Counted from the stretch's first letter, positions 6,774 to 14,105 are shown. The stretch: 16,612 nucleotides of DNA from Simkania negevensis (GCA_016191565.1 JACPWA010000067.1:1-16612); one strand, 5' to 3'. The notes: generated by a model not told the origin, from the letters alone. Program-made: numbers and translations.

Positions 6774-7700
6774 ATGGACCTTACCCTTTTAAAAGATCGC
6801 GCGCTTATGCTCAAAAAGGTGCGCAGCTTTTTCGATAGCCGCAGCTTTACAGAAGTAGATTGCCCTGCCCTTTCCTTTGCAGCTTCAATTGATGCTCACA
6901 TCGACCTTTTTGAAGTGATTGTCTCCCCTGAAAAAAGAGGGTATCTTGCAAGTTCCCCTGAATATGGAATGAAACGTCTTTTAGCTGAAAAAATAGGAAA
7001 TATCTACCAACTCTCTCACGTCTTTCGCAAAGGGGAAAAGGGAGCTTTGCATAACCCTGAGTTCACCATGATGGAATGGTACCAAGTAGAAGTAACGTTT
7101 ACCCCCTTTATCGAAGAGGTATGCGACCTTCTTGCCCTTTTTCTGGGAGATATGCCTAAAGAGATCCTATCCTATAGCGAAGCATTCTTGCGCTTTGCCC
7201 ATATCGATTATAAACAAGATAGCATACAAAAACTTATTGCCACAGGAAAGGAAAAAGAGCTCCACCTCAAAGAGGAAGATCGAGAGGATCTGCTCAATAC
7301 TTTGTGGGGATGTCTAGTTGAACCTCATTTAGGTTATGAAAAACTCACTGTGATTACCGATTATCCTCCTGAGCAAGCAGCTCTTGCCCAAGTTGTAAAA
7401 AAAGGAAAGGAAATGGTGGCAGAGCGCTTTGAGATCTACTACCGGGGAACAGAGCTCGGCAATGGGTACCATGAGCTTCGCGATCCTAAGGAGCAGAAAA
7501 AACGGCTAGAAAAGGAGCTAGAAAAAAGAAACTCTCTTGGCAAACCTCCCCTTCCTATTGACTATCACTTTGTAAAGGCACTAGAAAAGGGGCTTCCTGA
7601 TTGCTACGGCATTGCGGTTGGTTTTGATCGGCTCATGATGCATAGGCATGGTCTAAAAGAGATTGCTCCCATTCTCCCTATTCCTTGGGAAGTGGCTTAG
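6774..7700 (+). CDS. epmA: EF-P--(R)-beta-lysine ligase (lysyl-tRNA synthetase paralogue)
   Basis: 308 aa from the ATG at 6774. A class II lysyl-tRNA synthetase catalytic core without the anticodon-binding domain, the length and layout of EpmA/PoxA/GenX (325 aa in E. coli). Motif 2 reads FRKGEKGALHNPEFTMMEWY (84-103). ERFEIYYRGTELGNGYHEL (217-235) lines the lysine site. Motif 3, GIAVGFDRLMM, holds the alanine (A281) that marks EpmA where LysRS has glycine. EpmA attaches beta-lysine to K34 of EF-P, and the neighbouring efp has that lysine. Start: a TTG at 6756 would add 6 residues but has no ribosome binding site; the ATG matches the family N-terminus, although its AGG is too close to be a good site. 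The element just upstream may have replaced the original leader. Confidence 0.93.
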   Translation: MDLTLLKDRALMLKKVRSFFDSRSFTEVDCPALSFAASIDAHIDLFEVIVSPEKRGYLASSPEYGMKRLLAEKIGNIYQLSHVFRKGEKGALHNPEFTMMEWYQVEVTFTPFIEEVCDLLALFLGDMPKEILSYSEAFLRFAHIDYKQDSIQKLIATGKEKELHLKEEDREDLLNTLWGCLVEPHLGYEKLTVITDYPPEQAALAQVVKKGKEMVAERFEIYYRGTELGNGYHELRDPKEQKKRLEKELEKRNSLGKPPLPIDYHFVKALEKGLPDCYGIAVGFDRLMMHRHGLKEIAPILPIPWEVA

Positions 7701-7717
7701 GTAACAACCCTTTTGTG

Positions 7718-7791
7718 GCTGGATATACCTCTTATTCAGCCAAATCGCATAGCGTTAGGGGTGTTTTGGCTGGATAAGAGGTATATCCAGC
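7718..7791. repeat. Long inverted repeat between convergent epmA and nadE
   Basis: Arms of 27 nt at 7718-7744 and 7765-7791 (GCTGGATATACCTCTTATTC at the start of the left arm) match inversely with one mismatch around a 20-nt loop. The T4 before and A4 after can extend the stem. It sits between the epmA stop at 7700 and the nadE stop at 7797, where a bidirectional terminator would be expected. Neither strand has a U-run after the stem, so it may instead be a dispersed palindromic repeat that doubles as a transcription barrier. Confidence 0.7.
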
Positions 7792-7796
7792 TAAAA

Positions 7797-9437
7797 CTAA
7801 GCCCATCCCTGAACGATGGGATAACGGCGTCCTACCCCAAAGGATTTTTTAGAAACCCGAAGAATGGGTGGCCCCTGCCTTCTTTTATATTCTGCAGCAT
7901 GAATCATTCTCACGAGATTGATCACAGTTTCTTGTGGAATGTTTCCTTTTTTAGAGATCTCATCGATCGACATCGTATTTTCAACATATCCTTCAAGGAC
8001 CTCATCAACAACTTCGTAAGGGGGAAGAGAGTCGCTATCTTTCTGATCAAAGCGGAGTTCTGCCGAAGGGACTTTAGTTAAGATTGAGGAGGGGATTACT
8101 TCCCTCCCCTCTTTCTGGTTGATATAATGACAGAGGGCATAGATCTTTGTTTTGCGTACATCGCCGATCACTCCTAGCCCTCCGCACATATCTCCATATA
8201 GGGTAGCATAGCCCACAGCTACTTCACTTTTATTTCCTGTGCTAAGCACGATATAGCCATGCTTATTTGAAAAGGCCATCACAATCATCCCCCTAATCCG
8301 CGCTTGGAGGTTCTCTTCCGTTACATCAGCTTTTTTTCCTTTGAAATGAGGCTCAAGAAGAGAGAGAAAGGTCGTAAAAGGAGGTTCAATCGGAATAGTT
8401 TTTGTTTGTATCCCTAAATTGTTTGCTAAGCTCTCCGCATCTTGCACACTTTGCTTACTTGTATATCTCGACGGCAAGATCATCCCAAGCACATTTTCTT
8501 TTCCCAGAGCTCGCGCCGCAATATAAGCGACTAGAGCGGAGTCGATCCCCCCTGATATCCCTAAGCAAGCCTTTTTAAAATCGCATTTAAAAAAATAATC
8601 TCTCACCCCTAAAATGAGCGCCTGCAAAAGATTTTCCTTCTCTTCATAGGGAAGCTCTTTTTTTGATGTAGGGACATCAAGGTCGATTTCCAGTGTATCC
8701 TCTACAAAACCTTTAGCTGCCAGGGAAAGCTCCCCCTCTTTGCTTACGTAGACACTAAAGCCATCAAAAATAATTTGTCCATTTGCACCTACCTGGCAAC
8801 ACATGATCACCGGACATTTTAAGGTTCTGGCTCCTTTCTTGACCACTTCCAAACGTCTCGGCGCCTTTTGATACTGGTAGGGGGAAGAGGAAAGGTTGAG
8901 CATCACGTCAGGTTTTAATGGTGCGAGCTCAAGAACTGGGTCTTCCTTATATCTCGTATCGCTGATATAACCTCCGTGTTGCCAAATATCCTCACAAATG
9001 GTGATAGCAACCCTCTTTTTACAAAGATCCCAAAGCTTTGCTTTTCCCCCTGGTTCAAAATAACGCCTCTCATCAAATACATCGTAAGTAGGAAGGAGAC
9101 ATTTATCTTGAAATCCCAGAAGACGCCCTTCGCTGATTACGGCAGCACTATTAAAAAGTCCCTTTTCTCCAGAAGATAAATTACGCCTGACAAGCCCCAC
9201 AACCGCAGAGACCCCCTGGCATCTTTTAACAATCCTTTCTAAATGAAGTTCTACAGTATCAAGGAAAGAGTCGTGGAGCAGCAGATCTTCAGGGGGGTAA
9301 CCACAGAGAGCCATCTCGCTAAAGAGGACAAGGTCGACTCCCCGTTTTTTCCCTTCTTCAATCGACTCTAAAATTTTTACTGTATTCCCATCGAGATCTC
9401 CCACGATTGGGTTGAGCTGCGCTGCTAAAACTTTCAT
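7797..9437 (-). CDS. nadE: Glutamine-dependent NAD+ synthetase
   Basis: 546 aa from the ATG at 9437. It makes NAD+ from deamido-NAD+, ATP and glutamine, the last step of NAD synthesis, in the cytoplasm. The N-terminal nitrilase-type glutaminase domain shows the catalytic triad E41 (LFSEMAL), K112 (FQDKCLLP) and C148 (ITICEDIW). The C-terminal synthetase domain has the ATP-pyrophosphatase P-loop SGGIDS (295-300), ENLQARIRG, STGNKSEVAVGYATLYGDM and PSAELRFDQKDSDSLPPY, and ends KSFGVGRRYPI. All expected landmarks are present and the length is normal. A GTG at 9476 would add 13 residues but has no ribosome binding site; the ATG aligns with the family start MKVLAAQLNPIVGD and has AGAAGAG just upstream. 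It is convergent with epmA and divergent from the Inc-like gene at 9609. Confidence 0.96.
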   Translation of the reverse strand: MKVLAAQLNPIVGDLDGNTVKILESIEEGKKRGVDLVLFSEMALCGYPPEDLLLHDSFLDTVELHLERIVKRCQGVSAVVGLVRRNLSSGEKGLFNSAAVISEGRLLGFQDKCLLPTYDVFDERRYFEPGGKAKLWDLCKKRVAITICEDIWQHGGYISDTRYKEDPVLELAPLKPDVMLNLSSSPYQYQKAPRRLEVVKKGARTLKCPVIMCCQVGANGQIIFDGFSVYVSKEGELSLAAKGFVEDTLEIDLDVPTSKKELPYEEKENLLQALILGVRDYFFKCDFKKACLGISGGIDSALVAYIAARALGKENVLGMILPSRYTSKQSVQDAESLANNLGIQTKTIPIEPPFTTFLSLLEPHFKGKKADVTEENLQARIRGMIVMAFSNKHGYIVLSTGNKSEVAVGYATLYGDMCGGLGVIGDVRKTKIYALCHYINQKEGREVIPSSILTKVPSAELRFDQKDSDSLPPYEVVDEVLEGYVENTMSIDEISKKGNIPQETVINLVRMIHAAEYKRRQGPPILRVSKKSFGVGRRYPIVQGWA

Positions 9438-9490
9438 ACGCTCTTCTGTCTCCTTCACAAAGCCAAGGGCATTCACTCTAAAATAAGGTT

Positions 9491-9519
9491 ATCATTGAAA
9501 TTCCTCAATTCTTTTGCAA
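9491..9519 (-). promoter_or_regulatory. Candidate promoter for nadE
   Basis: On the minus strand TTGCAA (9514-9519) and AATGAT (9491-9496) are 17 bases apart, each 4 of 6 to consensus. Transcription would start near 9484, about 47 nt before the ATG at 9437. A weak, by-eye assignment. Confidence 0.25.
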
Positions 9520-9534
9520 GAACTAGCTTTTTTC

Positions 9535-9564
9535 TTAACTTTTTTATAAAGAATTTGCTAAGAT
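9535..9564 (+). promoter_or_regulatory. Candidate promoter for the 493-aa Inc-like gene
   Basis: TTAACT at 9535-9540 and TAAGAT at 9559-9564 lie 18 bases apart, each 4 of 6 to consensus. The predicted start near 9571 would leave a leader of about 38 nt containing AAGGAG. It would also transcribe the transporter gene downstream. Confidence 0.35.
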
Positions 9565-9608
9565 GAGCTCTTTTATTGCCCAAAGTAAAGGCTAGCAAGG
9601 AGAAAGTT

Positions 9609-11090
9609 ATGTCAGCAGTAGAGTTTTTTAGTGAAGGAAGTTCTGGAGGTCATTTTGCTACATGGGATGTCAATCGAGCTGATGTGACGGAGGTAGAGCT
9701 CCTTCCTGGTAAAGAGTCTATCTCTATAGCCACTTCTCAAAGCACTGCCATACGTCCTCTCGACCAAAGGGTCAAAGCTATCCCAAGCGCTTCTCAAGAT
9801 CGGGCCATCCATAGCATAGATAATCTGATCAAGTTAACAACTCTTTCCCCTGCTAAACGAGAAGAGAAACAAAAATTTTGGGAAAGCCAGCAGACAACCA
9901 TGAATCGAACCTTTTGGGTAGGAGGTGTCTGTGGTACTGCTGGAGCCGTTATTCCAGCTATACTACAATTAGTTCATCCTGCTGTAGGCTTACTGAGTAT
10001 TCCGACCTTTCTCGTTGGTTGGAGAAGCAAGGCAAGATCTGCTGACGCTAAAAAACAACTCGAAGGATGGAAAAGCGACCTTATAGCACAAACAGCTTGC
10101 CTAAGAACCATGGCTTTTGATCAGGGGTTTCCTTATGTAATGCAATATAATCTAAAAGGAGTTACCGAAGGCGCTTCTCGCACCGGAGTTCTTCACCTTA
10201 GCGAAGTGCAGGAGCTTTACCGCCGCTTCCTAGAAGACTGGTGTAATCGACTGACTAGAGCAGCTCAGTTAGATGAAAAAGCACGGTCCCGTTTAGCTAG
10301 AGAATTTGCTAAAAGCAATCCCCTCTCCCTTGAAGCGATAAATTTTGCTGAGCTTGATCAAAGCAAACAAGATCTTTTACAATCCTATGTGGAGAATTTT
10401 AACACCTATAAACATGATATTGATCATTTTCAAAAACAATATCTCGCCAAGAAAAAGGAAACAATTGCCATAGAAAAAAGTAAAGTAGAAGAGGTAGAGC
10501 GGAACCGGACTCTTGCTCTTATCCCCCTTTCTGTAGCATATACTTATTACATAGATAAAGCGCGTAAAGAGAAAGAGGCTACTTTAGCTAGAGAATCTCC
10601 TGAAGGAATCACTAGGGAGCAACACAGGAAGAATGCTGAAGATGCCTATAACAGTGCTGTTACAAAATATAACCTTCTATTTGCAGGAGCAAAACTGCCA
10701 TTACATCACTTTTTTAACAGTCAAGTAAAAGCGATTAACGAACAAAAAAGTAAGTTTCTACATCAACTTGAACAGATGCATAATCACGCTCTTCTTCCTT
10801 TTTTTGATAATGCTAGAGTACTGATTGTCCATGCTCGCGAAGCCTATCAGACAGGGAAAAAACCTCCCACCACAGCTGCTGTTTATCATTCACCCTTTAG
10901 CGCTTCTGTCGAGCTGCCTCAATTCACCCCTCCTCCAAGTGGTAACTGGACAGATACAATCCTCAGAAGTAAAATCTCAGGAGCTCCTAAAACAGATGAT
11001 TTAAGAGCACTTGTAGGAGATGCTGCGCGTGATCAAGAGCTTTCTTCTTTGATTGCACAGAAAACACAAGCAGCGTTAGGGGGAAAGTAG
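9609..11090 (+). CDS. Large Inc-like membrane protein, function unknown
   Basis: 493 aa from the ATG at 9609, which has AAGGAG 6 nt upstream; an in-frame TTG at 9576 adds 11 residues without a site and is rejected. The first 100 residues are polar and lack a signal peptide. A paired hydrophobic stretch at about 102-121 and 124-138 (TFWVGGVCGTAGAVIPAIL, then a turn at HPAVG) follows. The rest is mainly helical and charged, with probable coiled-coil stretches at about 255-300 and 316-355, and a Pro/Ser-rich segment near 418-447. I do not recognise the family. Layout and the company of other such genes suggest a type III-secreted inclusion-membrane protein; this is inference. The transporter gene starts 3 nt after the stop, so the two are probably translationally coupled, an unusual pairing. 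Confidence 0.65.
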   Translation: MSAVEFFSEGSSGGHFATWDVNRADVTEVELLPGKESISIATSQSTAIRPLDQRVKAIPSASQDRAIHSIDNLIKLTTLSPAKREEKQKFWESQQTTMNRTFWVGGVCGTAGAVIPAILQLVHPAVGLLSIPTFLVGWRSKARSADAKKQLEGWKSDLIAQTACLRTMAFDQGFPYVMQYNLKGVTEGASRTGVLHLSEVQELYRRFLEDWCNRLTRAAQLDEKARSRLAREFAKSNPLSLEAINFAELDQSKQDLLQSYVENFNTYKHDIDHFQKQYLAKKKETIAIEKSKVEEVERNRTLALIPLSVAYTYYIDKARKEKEATLARESPEGITREQHRKNAEDAYNSAVTKYNLLFAGAKLPLHHFFNSQVKAINEQKSKFLHQLEQMHNHALLPFFDNARVLIVHAREAYQTGKKPPTTAAVYHSPFSASVELPQFTPPPSGNWTDTILRSKISGAPKTDDLRALVGDAARDQELSSLIAQKTQAALGGK

Positions 11091-11093
11091 GAG

Positions 11094-12422
11094 TTGAAAT
11101 CGCAACGGGAACACTGGGCTAGCGAGATCGGGTTTATTCTAGCAACTGCTGGCTCAGCTATTGGCCTTGGCAGTCTCTGGCGTTTTCCCTACACAGCTGG
11201 AGAAAATGGAGGAGGTGCTTTTGTCCTCCTTTATATTCTTTTTACTTTCTTTTTAGGGATCCCCGTCTTTATTGCAGAACTTATCATCGGTCGCGCTTCC
11301 CAAAAAAGCCCGATCTTTGCTTATGAAGAACTGAGTAGACAATCGGCCCATTGGAAAATGGTAGGATGGCTTAACCTGATCACCTGTTTCACTATTCTCT
11401 CCTTTTACTGTGTGATCTCAGGCTGGTGCTTAAACTATGCTCTAATGTCGCTCACCCAATTTACCGCTGGAAAATCCCCGGAGCAAATTCGGGCAGTATT
11501 TGATATTCTTTATAACGCACCTGATGTAAATCTCTTTTGGCTTTTCTTCTTCATCCTTCTCAATGTGGGGGTGGTGTATGGAGGGATACGCAAAGGTTCG
11601 ATTACTTTAGAGGGTTTTCCTCAGGCGCTCCGCTTTATCCTTTATCCTGACTTTTCTAAACTTAGTACTTCAGCGATCCTCGATGCTCTGGGAATGGCCT
11701 TTTTTACTTTAAGTGTAGGAATGGGAATCATCCTGACCTATGGCAGCTATCTCAAGCCACAAGAAAATATACCTAAAACAGGATTCATCGTAGCGCTCAT
11801 GACCCTTCTCGTTTCCCTGATGGCAGCTCTCATCATCTTCCCAATTGTTTTTAGCTTTGGCTTTCCTCCTGAAGGGGGCCCCGGCCTTATCTTTAAAACA
11901 ATGCCCATCCTATTTGCCAAACTCAAAGGAAGTCTTTTGATCTCTACAGTCTTTTTCCTCCTCCTGATCTTTACTGCCCTTACCTCCTCAATCTCCCTTT
12001 TTGAAGTGCTTGTTGCTAATCTTATGGAGGTCTTTAATTGGTCTCGCGGCAAAGCGATGCTTTTTTCTGGAGGCGGGGTTTTTATTTTCGGTATCCCCTC
12101 TGCCCTTGCCGGCTCTAATCTCCTTTTTCCCGATTGGAAAGCAATCTATGGGATGGATTTTTTCGAAACAATGAACTATATCTCCACAAGCTGGATGATG
12201 CCGATTGCAGGGCTTTTCACTGTCATTTTTACCGGTTATAAGATGAATAAGACCCTCACACAAGAGGAGTTCATGAAAGGGACTAAAATGCGCTGCTTCT
12301 TTAAACCTTGGTTTTTCTCGATCCGCTACCTTGCCCCTGCCGCTGTGATCATCATCATCCTCGAACAGGCTAAGGTAATCAACCTAAGCGCAATCATCTC
12401 CTACTTTTCTAGTGCTCTGTAA
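11094..12422 (+). CDS. Neurotransmitter:sodium symporter (SLC6) family transporter, apparently lacking TM5
   Basis: 442 aa. These carriers use the Na+ gradient to import amino acids or related compounds. TM1 with its unwound turn reads AGSAIGLGSLWRFPYTAGEN. Residue 27 is Ser where LeuT and most relatives have Asn at Na+ site 1. TM3 (about 90-112), TM4 (147-166), TM6 (195-217, AFFTLSVGMGIILTYGSYL), TM7, TM8 (about 280-310) and later helices are visible. Between TM4 and TM6 the family has a conserved block of about 22 residues (roughly IERxxKxxMPxLF followed by a hydrophobic run) that makes TM5. Here the sequence passes directly from YGGIRKG to SITLEGFPQALRFIL (about residue 169), so TM5 is missing in frame. 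Start: TTG at 11094 matches the family N-terminus, with GGGGG at 11079-11083 upstream. The last codons lie inside the inverted repeat beginning at 12410. Confidence 0.88.
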   Translation: MKSQREHWASEIGFILATAGSAIGLGSLWRFPYTAGENGGGAFVLLYILFTFFLGIPVFIAELIIGRASQKSPIFAYEELSRQSAHWKMVGWLNLITCFTILSFYCVISGWCLNYALMSLTQFTAGKSPEQIRAVFDILYNAPDVNLFWLFFFILLNVGVVYGGIRKGSITLEGFPQALRFILYPDFSKLSTSAILDALGMAFFTLSVGMGIILTYGSYLKPQENIPKTGFIVALMTLLVSLMAALIIFPIVFSFGFPPEGGPGLIFKTMPILFAKLKGSLLISTVFFLLLIFTALTSSISLFEVLVANLMEVFNWSRGKAMLFSGGGVFIFGIPSALAGSNLLFPDWKAIYGMDFFETMNYISTSWMMPIAGLFTVIFTGYKMNKTLTQEEFMKGTKMRCFFKPWFFSIRYLAPAAVIIIILEQAKVINLSAIISYFSSAL

Positions 12423-12441
12423 ACTTAATTTTTGGTATTTC

Positions 12442-12708
12442 GGCTGTCGTGAAAGTTCCCGTCATTTACCGATCGTAAACGGGCTAGTATTAACTAATAC
12501 TAAATGTAAAAAATAAAATTACTAAATTGGTTCGAATAACGTGACAAATTTGAGAGGTCTTTTCGAAGCTTATGTTTTTAAACATTAGCAAGAAAAGATC
12601 TCTCGAAAGTGACATGTTAGGTGATCCACTTTAGTAATTTTATTTCTTACATTTAGTATAAATACAAGCCCATTTACGATTGACAAACGTCAGGGCTTTG
12701 ACGCAGCC
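12442..12708. mobile_element. MITE-like palindromic element A, copy 2, interrupted by element B
   Basis: The ends GGCTGTCGTGAAAG (from 12442) and, inverted, GGCTGCGTCAAAGCCCTGAC (from 12708) match copy 1 at 6639-6739. Removing element B and one TAA leaves 103 bp against 101 bp in copy 1, with the central 26 bases identical. The arms have diverged more from each other than in copy 1, suggesting an older copy. Confidence 0.78.
12498..12658. mobile_element. MITE-like palindromic element B, inserted in element A
   Basis: 161 bp. The terminal arms at 12498-12530 and 12626-12658 begin TACTAAATGTAA and match inversely at 31 of 33 positions. The interior is also self-complementary (for example GAGAGGTCTTTTC against the inverse of GAAAAGATCTCTC). 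TAA at 12495-12497 and 12659-12661 is a 3-bp target duplication, confirmed by the uninterrupted copy of element A at 6639. A 3-bp TNA duplication is known for the IS1031 group of IS5-family elements; linking this element to such a transposase is inference. Confidence 0.78.
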
Positions 12709-12745
12709 CAAATGGCAACAATTAAGTTTACAGAGCACTAATATC

Positions 12746-12776
12746 TAAACGCTGTACATGGCGTGTACTTCGTTTA
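12746..12776 (-). terminator. Hairpin at the 3' end of the binding-protein gene
   Basis: TAAACG (12746-12751) pairs with CGTTTA (12771-12776) and, inside, GTACA with TGTAC around a 5-nt loop. The stem includes the stop codon of the minus-strand gene ending at 12774. No U-run follows on the minus strand, so terminator function is uncertain. Confidence 0.3.
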
Positions 12777-13511
12777 ATCGAGCGCCCATTTCTTGAGAAG
12801 CTTTTGATAGATCCCCTTTTCCTTTGCTTCTTTTAAACCTTTATTAAAGGAGCCCACTAGCTCCTTTTCTTTAGAAAGGGTAATGAAGCGAAGCCCCGCA
12901 TTATTTAGCGGAGGAGAGACAATCTCAAGTTCACCGCCATGAGGCTGTTTGACGAAGCTCTGAGCGGTAATTACATTGATCAAAGCTCCATCAATCTCTT
13001 CGTTTAGGATAGCATTGATCAGCTGGGGAACCGTTCCATAGTAACGGACAGTTGCTCCTTGATAGCGCTCTGCTAGCAAGGCTTCATTAGCTTGCGTATC
13101 CACCCCAATCTCTTTATTCATGAGATTTCCATTTCCCATCCCATTGCGCCCCTTTTTTAAAACGAGCACAGGTCCCGTAGCGAGATATAGTTCAGAAAAC
13201 TGATATTTATTCTCACGGAAAAGATAAGGGCGAAGAGAGGAGAGGATCGCTTCATATTCTCTGTCCTCTAAGCCTTCTAAAAGGTTGTCCCAACTTTTTG
13301 TAATCTGATCAAACGAGAACCCTTGTGTTTTGCCAATCTCTCTAAGAAGCTCATTAGAAAAAGCGAGCACGTTCCCCTCTTTTCCCATAAGTTGGAGAGA
13401 GTACCATTCTGGATCAACTCCAATACGCAGCCGCTTTTCTTTTTTGCTGCATCCAATGAAAAGGAGAGCACAAGCGAGAATAAGAAAAAAAGGAGCTATT
13501 TTTTTCATCAT
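12774..13511 (-). CDS. Amino-acid ABC transporter solute-binding lipoprotein (ArtJ-like)
   Basis: 245 aa, family 3 extracellular solute-binding protein. The signal peptide ends in a lipobox-like LLFIG-C21, predicting a lipid-anchored periplasmic protein. The mature part begins LRIGVDPEWYSLQL and runs through LAFSNELLREIGK, which aligns with the usual GFDVDLAxAIA segment. FRENKYQFSELYLATGPVLVL corresponds to the ER(K)xxxxFSxPY hinge with the ligand-carboxylate arginine, and EIDGALINVITA to the second lobe. The size fits chlamydial ArtJ, an arginine binder, but the ligand cannot be read from sequence here. No permease or ATPase gene is adjacent in the window, as is common for chlamydial binding proteins. 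Start: ATGs at 13511 and 13508; GGGG lies 2 or 5 nt upstream respectively, so the second ATG is slightly better placed. It is third in a minus-strand run behind the ATPase and the exported protein. Confidence 0.88.
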   Translation of the reverse strand: MMKKIAPFFLILACALLFIGCSKKEKRLRIGVDPEWYSLQLMGKEGNVLAFSNELLREIGKTQGFSFDQITKSWDNLLEGLEDREYEAILSSLRPYLFRENKYQFSELYLATGPVLVLKKGRNGMGNGNLMNKEIGVDTQANEALLAERYQGATVRYYGTVPQLINAILNEEIDGALINVITAQSFVKQPHGGELEIVSPPLNNAGLRFITLSKEKELVGSFNKGLKEAKEKGIYQKLLKKWALD

Positions 13512-13571
13512 AGCCCCATCTTATCAGTCAGATCTGAAAAATGCGAGTTTTTAGAATTCTGAAACACCCTC

Positions 13572-14105
13572 TTAAGTTAGCTCTTGTGCAGAAAGCTCAG
13601 GTTCCAATTCCCAAGCGAGGAGTTTTTCAAAATAAAACTCTGAGAAAGCAAATAGCTCATTCATCACATCCCAAGCGTCTAACTCTTTATTTGTAACGTA
13701 AGACATAAGGTAGCTTGATTTGTTAGCTAAAAAGGAATATTCAGACTGATGTTGGATAACATGATCAATCGGCAGTTTTTGCAAAGCGGATGAGTCAACT
13801 TCTTCTTCCAGCAAAAGGAAGTCTTTCTCTTTCCTCTCCCTCTGGATCAGCTCAAAATTAATTATCCTTTGCTTATCGCTATGTTCTTCAAGAAGCAAAA
13901 TTACTTCTGCCTTGTCAAGCATTTCTGCAATGTTCTTGCCAGGAATATTCGTCTCAATAACCTGAAACCCTTTTTGCAAGTACTTCTCTAAAGAGAGGTT
14001 TCTGCGAGCTTCTAGATCATAAGTAGCAGTACCTGTGCAATGTAGAATGGCAAAGGAAAAAAGAAAACACACGCTAAGGATAAGTACAAAAAATTGATGT
14101 TTCAT
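13572..14105 (-). CDS. Exported protein of unknown function, possibly a shortened ChaN/TraB-like protein
   Basis: 177 aa. A hydrophobic signal peptide (2-21) precedes HCTGTATY; the cysteine at 23 is not in a good lipobox, because His precedes it. The mature part is helical and acidic. One segment, AEVILLLEEHSDKQRIINFELI then KDFLLLEEE (66-102), has the strand-EEH-helix-strand-EE look of the ChaN (haem-binding) and TraB families, in which a GExH motif is followed by a second acidic strand. Those proteins are much longer (about 270-300 aa), so if related this is only the N-terminal half. I regard that resemblance as a hint only. It lies 39 nt after the ATPase gene and 60 nt before the binding-protein gene, all on the minus strand, consistent with one transcript and an envelope or periplasmic role. 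Confidence 0.6.
   Translation of the reverse strand: MKHQFFVLILSVCFLFSFAILHCTGTATYDLEARRNLSLEKYLQKGFQVIETNIPGKNIAEMLDKAEVILLLEEHSDKQRIINFELIQRERKEKDFLLLEEEVDSSALQKLPIDHVIQHQSEYSFLANKSSYLMSYVTNKELDAWDVMNELFAFSEFYFEKLLAWELEPELSAQELT

Larger units (their letters stand above)
12410..12740. repeat. 331-bp nested palindrome filling the gap between transporter and binding-protein genes
   Basis: This fills the only stretch of the window above 300 bases without a gene (12423-12773). The outermost arms TAGTGCTCTGTAAACTTAAT (12410-12429) and 12721-12740 are perfect 20-nt inverse copies. The left arm includes the last codons and stop of the transporter gene. Moving inward come the arms of element A (12442-12708) and, inside it, element B (12498-12658). 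The whole can fold into one very long hairpin with its centre near 12578 (ATGTTTTTAAACAT). No open reading frame of note lies inside. Confidence 0.8.

Noticed and set aside
7713..8081. A 122-codon plus-strand open frame downstream of epmA
   Set aside because: Its first part is the inverted repeat and the rest lies antisense to the conserved C-terminus of nadE, with no ribosome binding site or family resemblance.
9438..9476. GTG start extending nadE by 13 residues
   Set aside because: No ribosome binding site, and the family N-terminus begins at the internal ATG (MKVLAAQ).
9576..9608. TTG start extending the 493-aa Inc-like protein by 11 residues
   Set aside because: AAGGAG lies ideally before the ATG at 9609 and nothing precedes the TTG; the extra residues are encoded by the leader.
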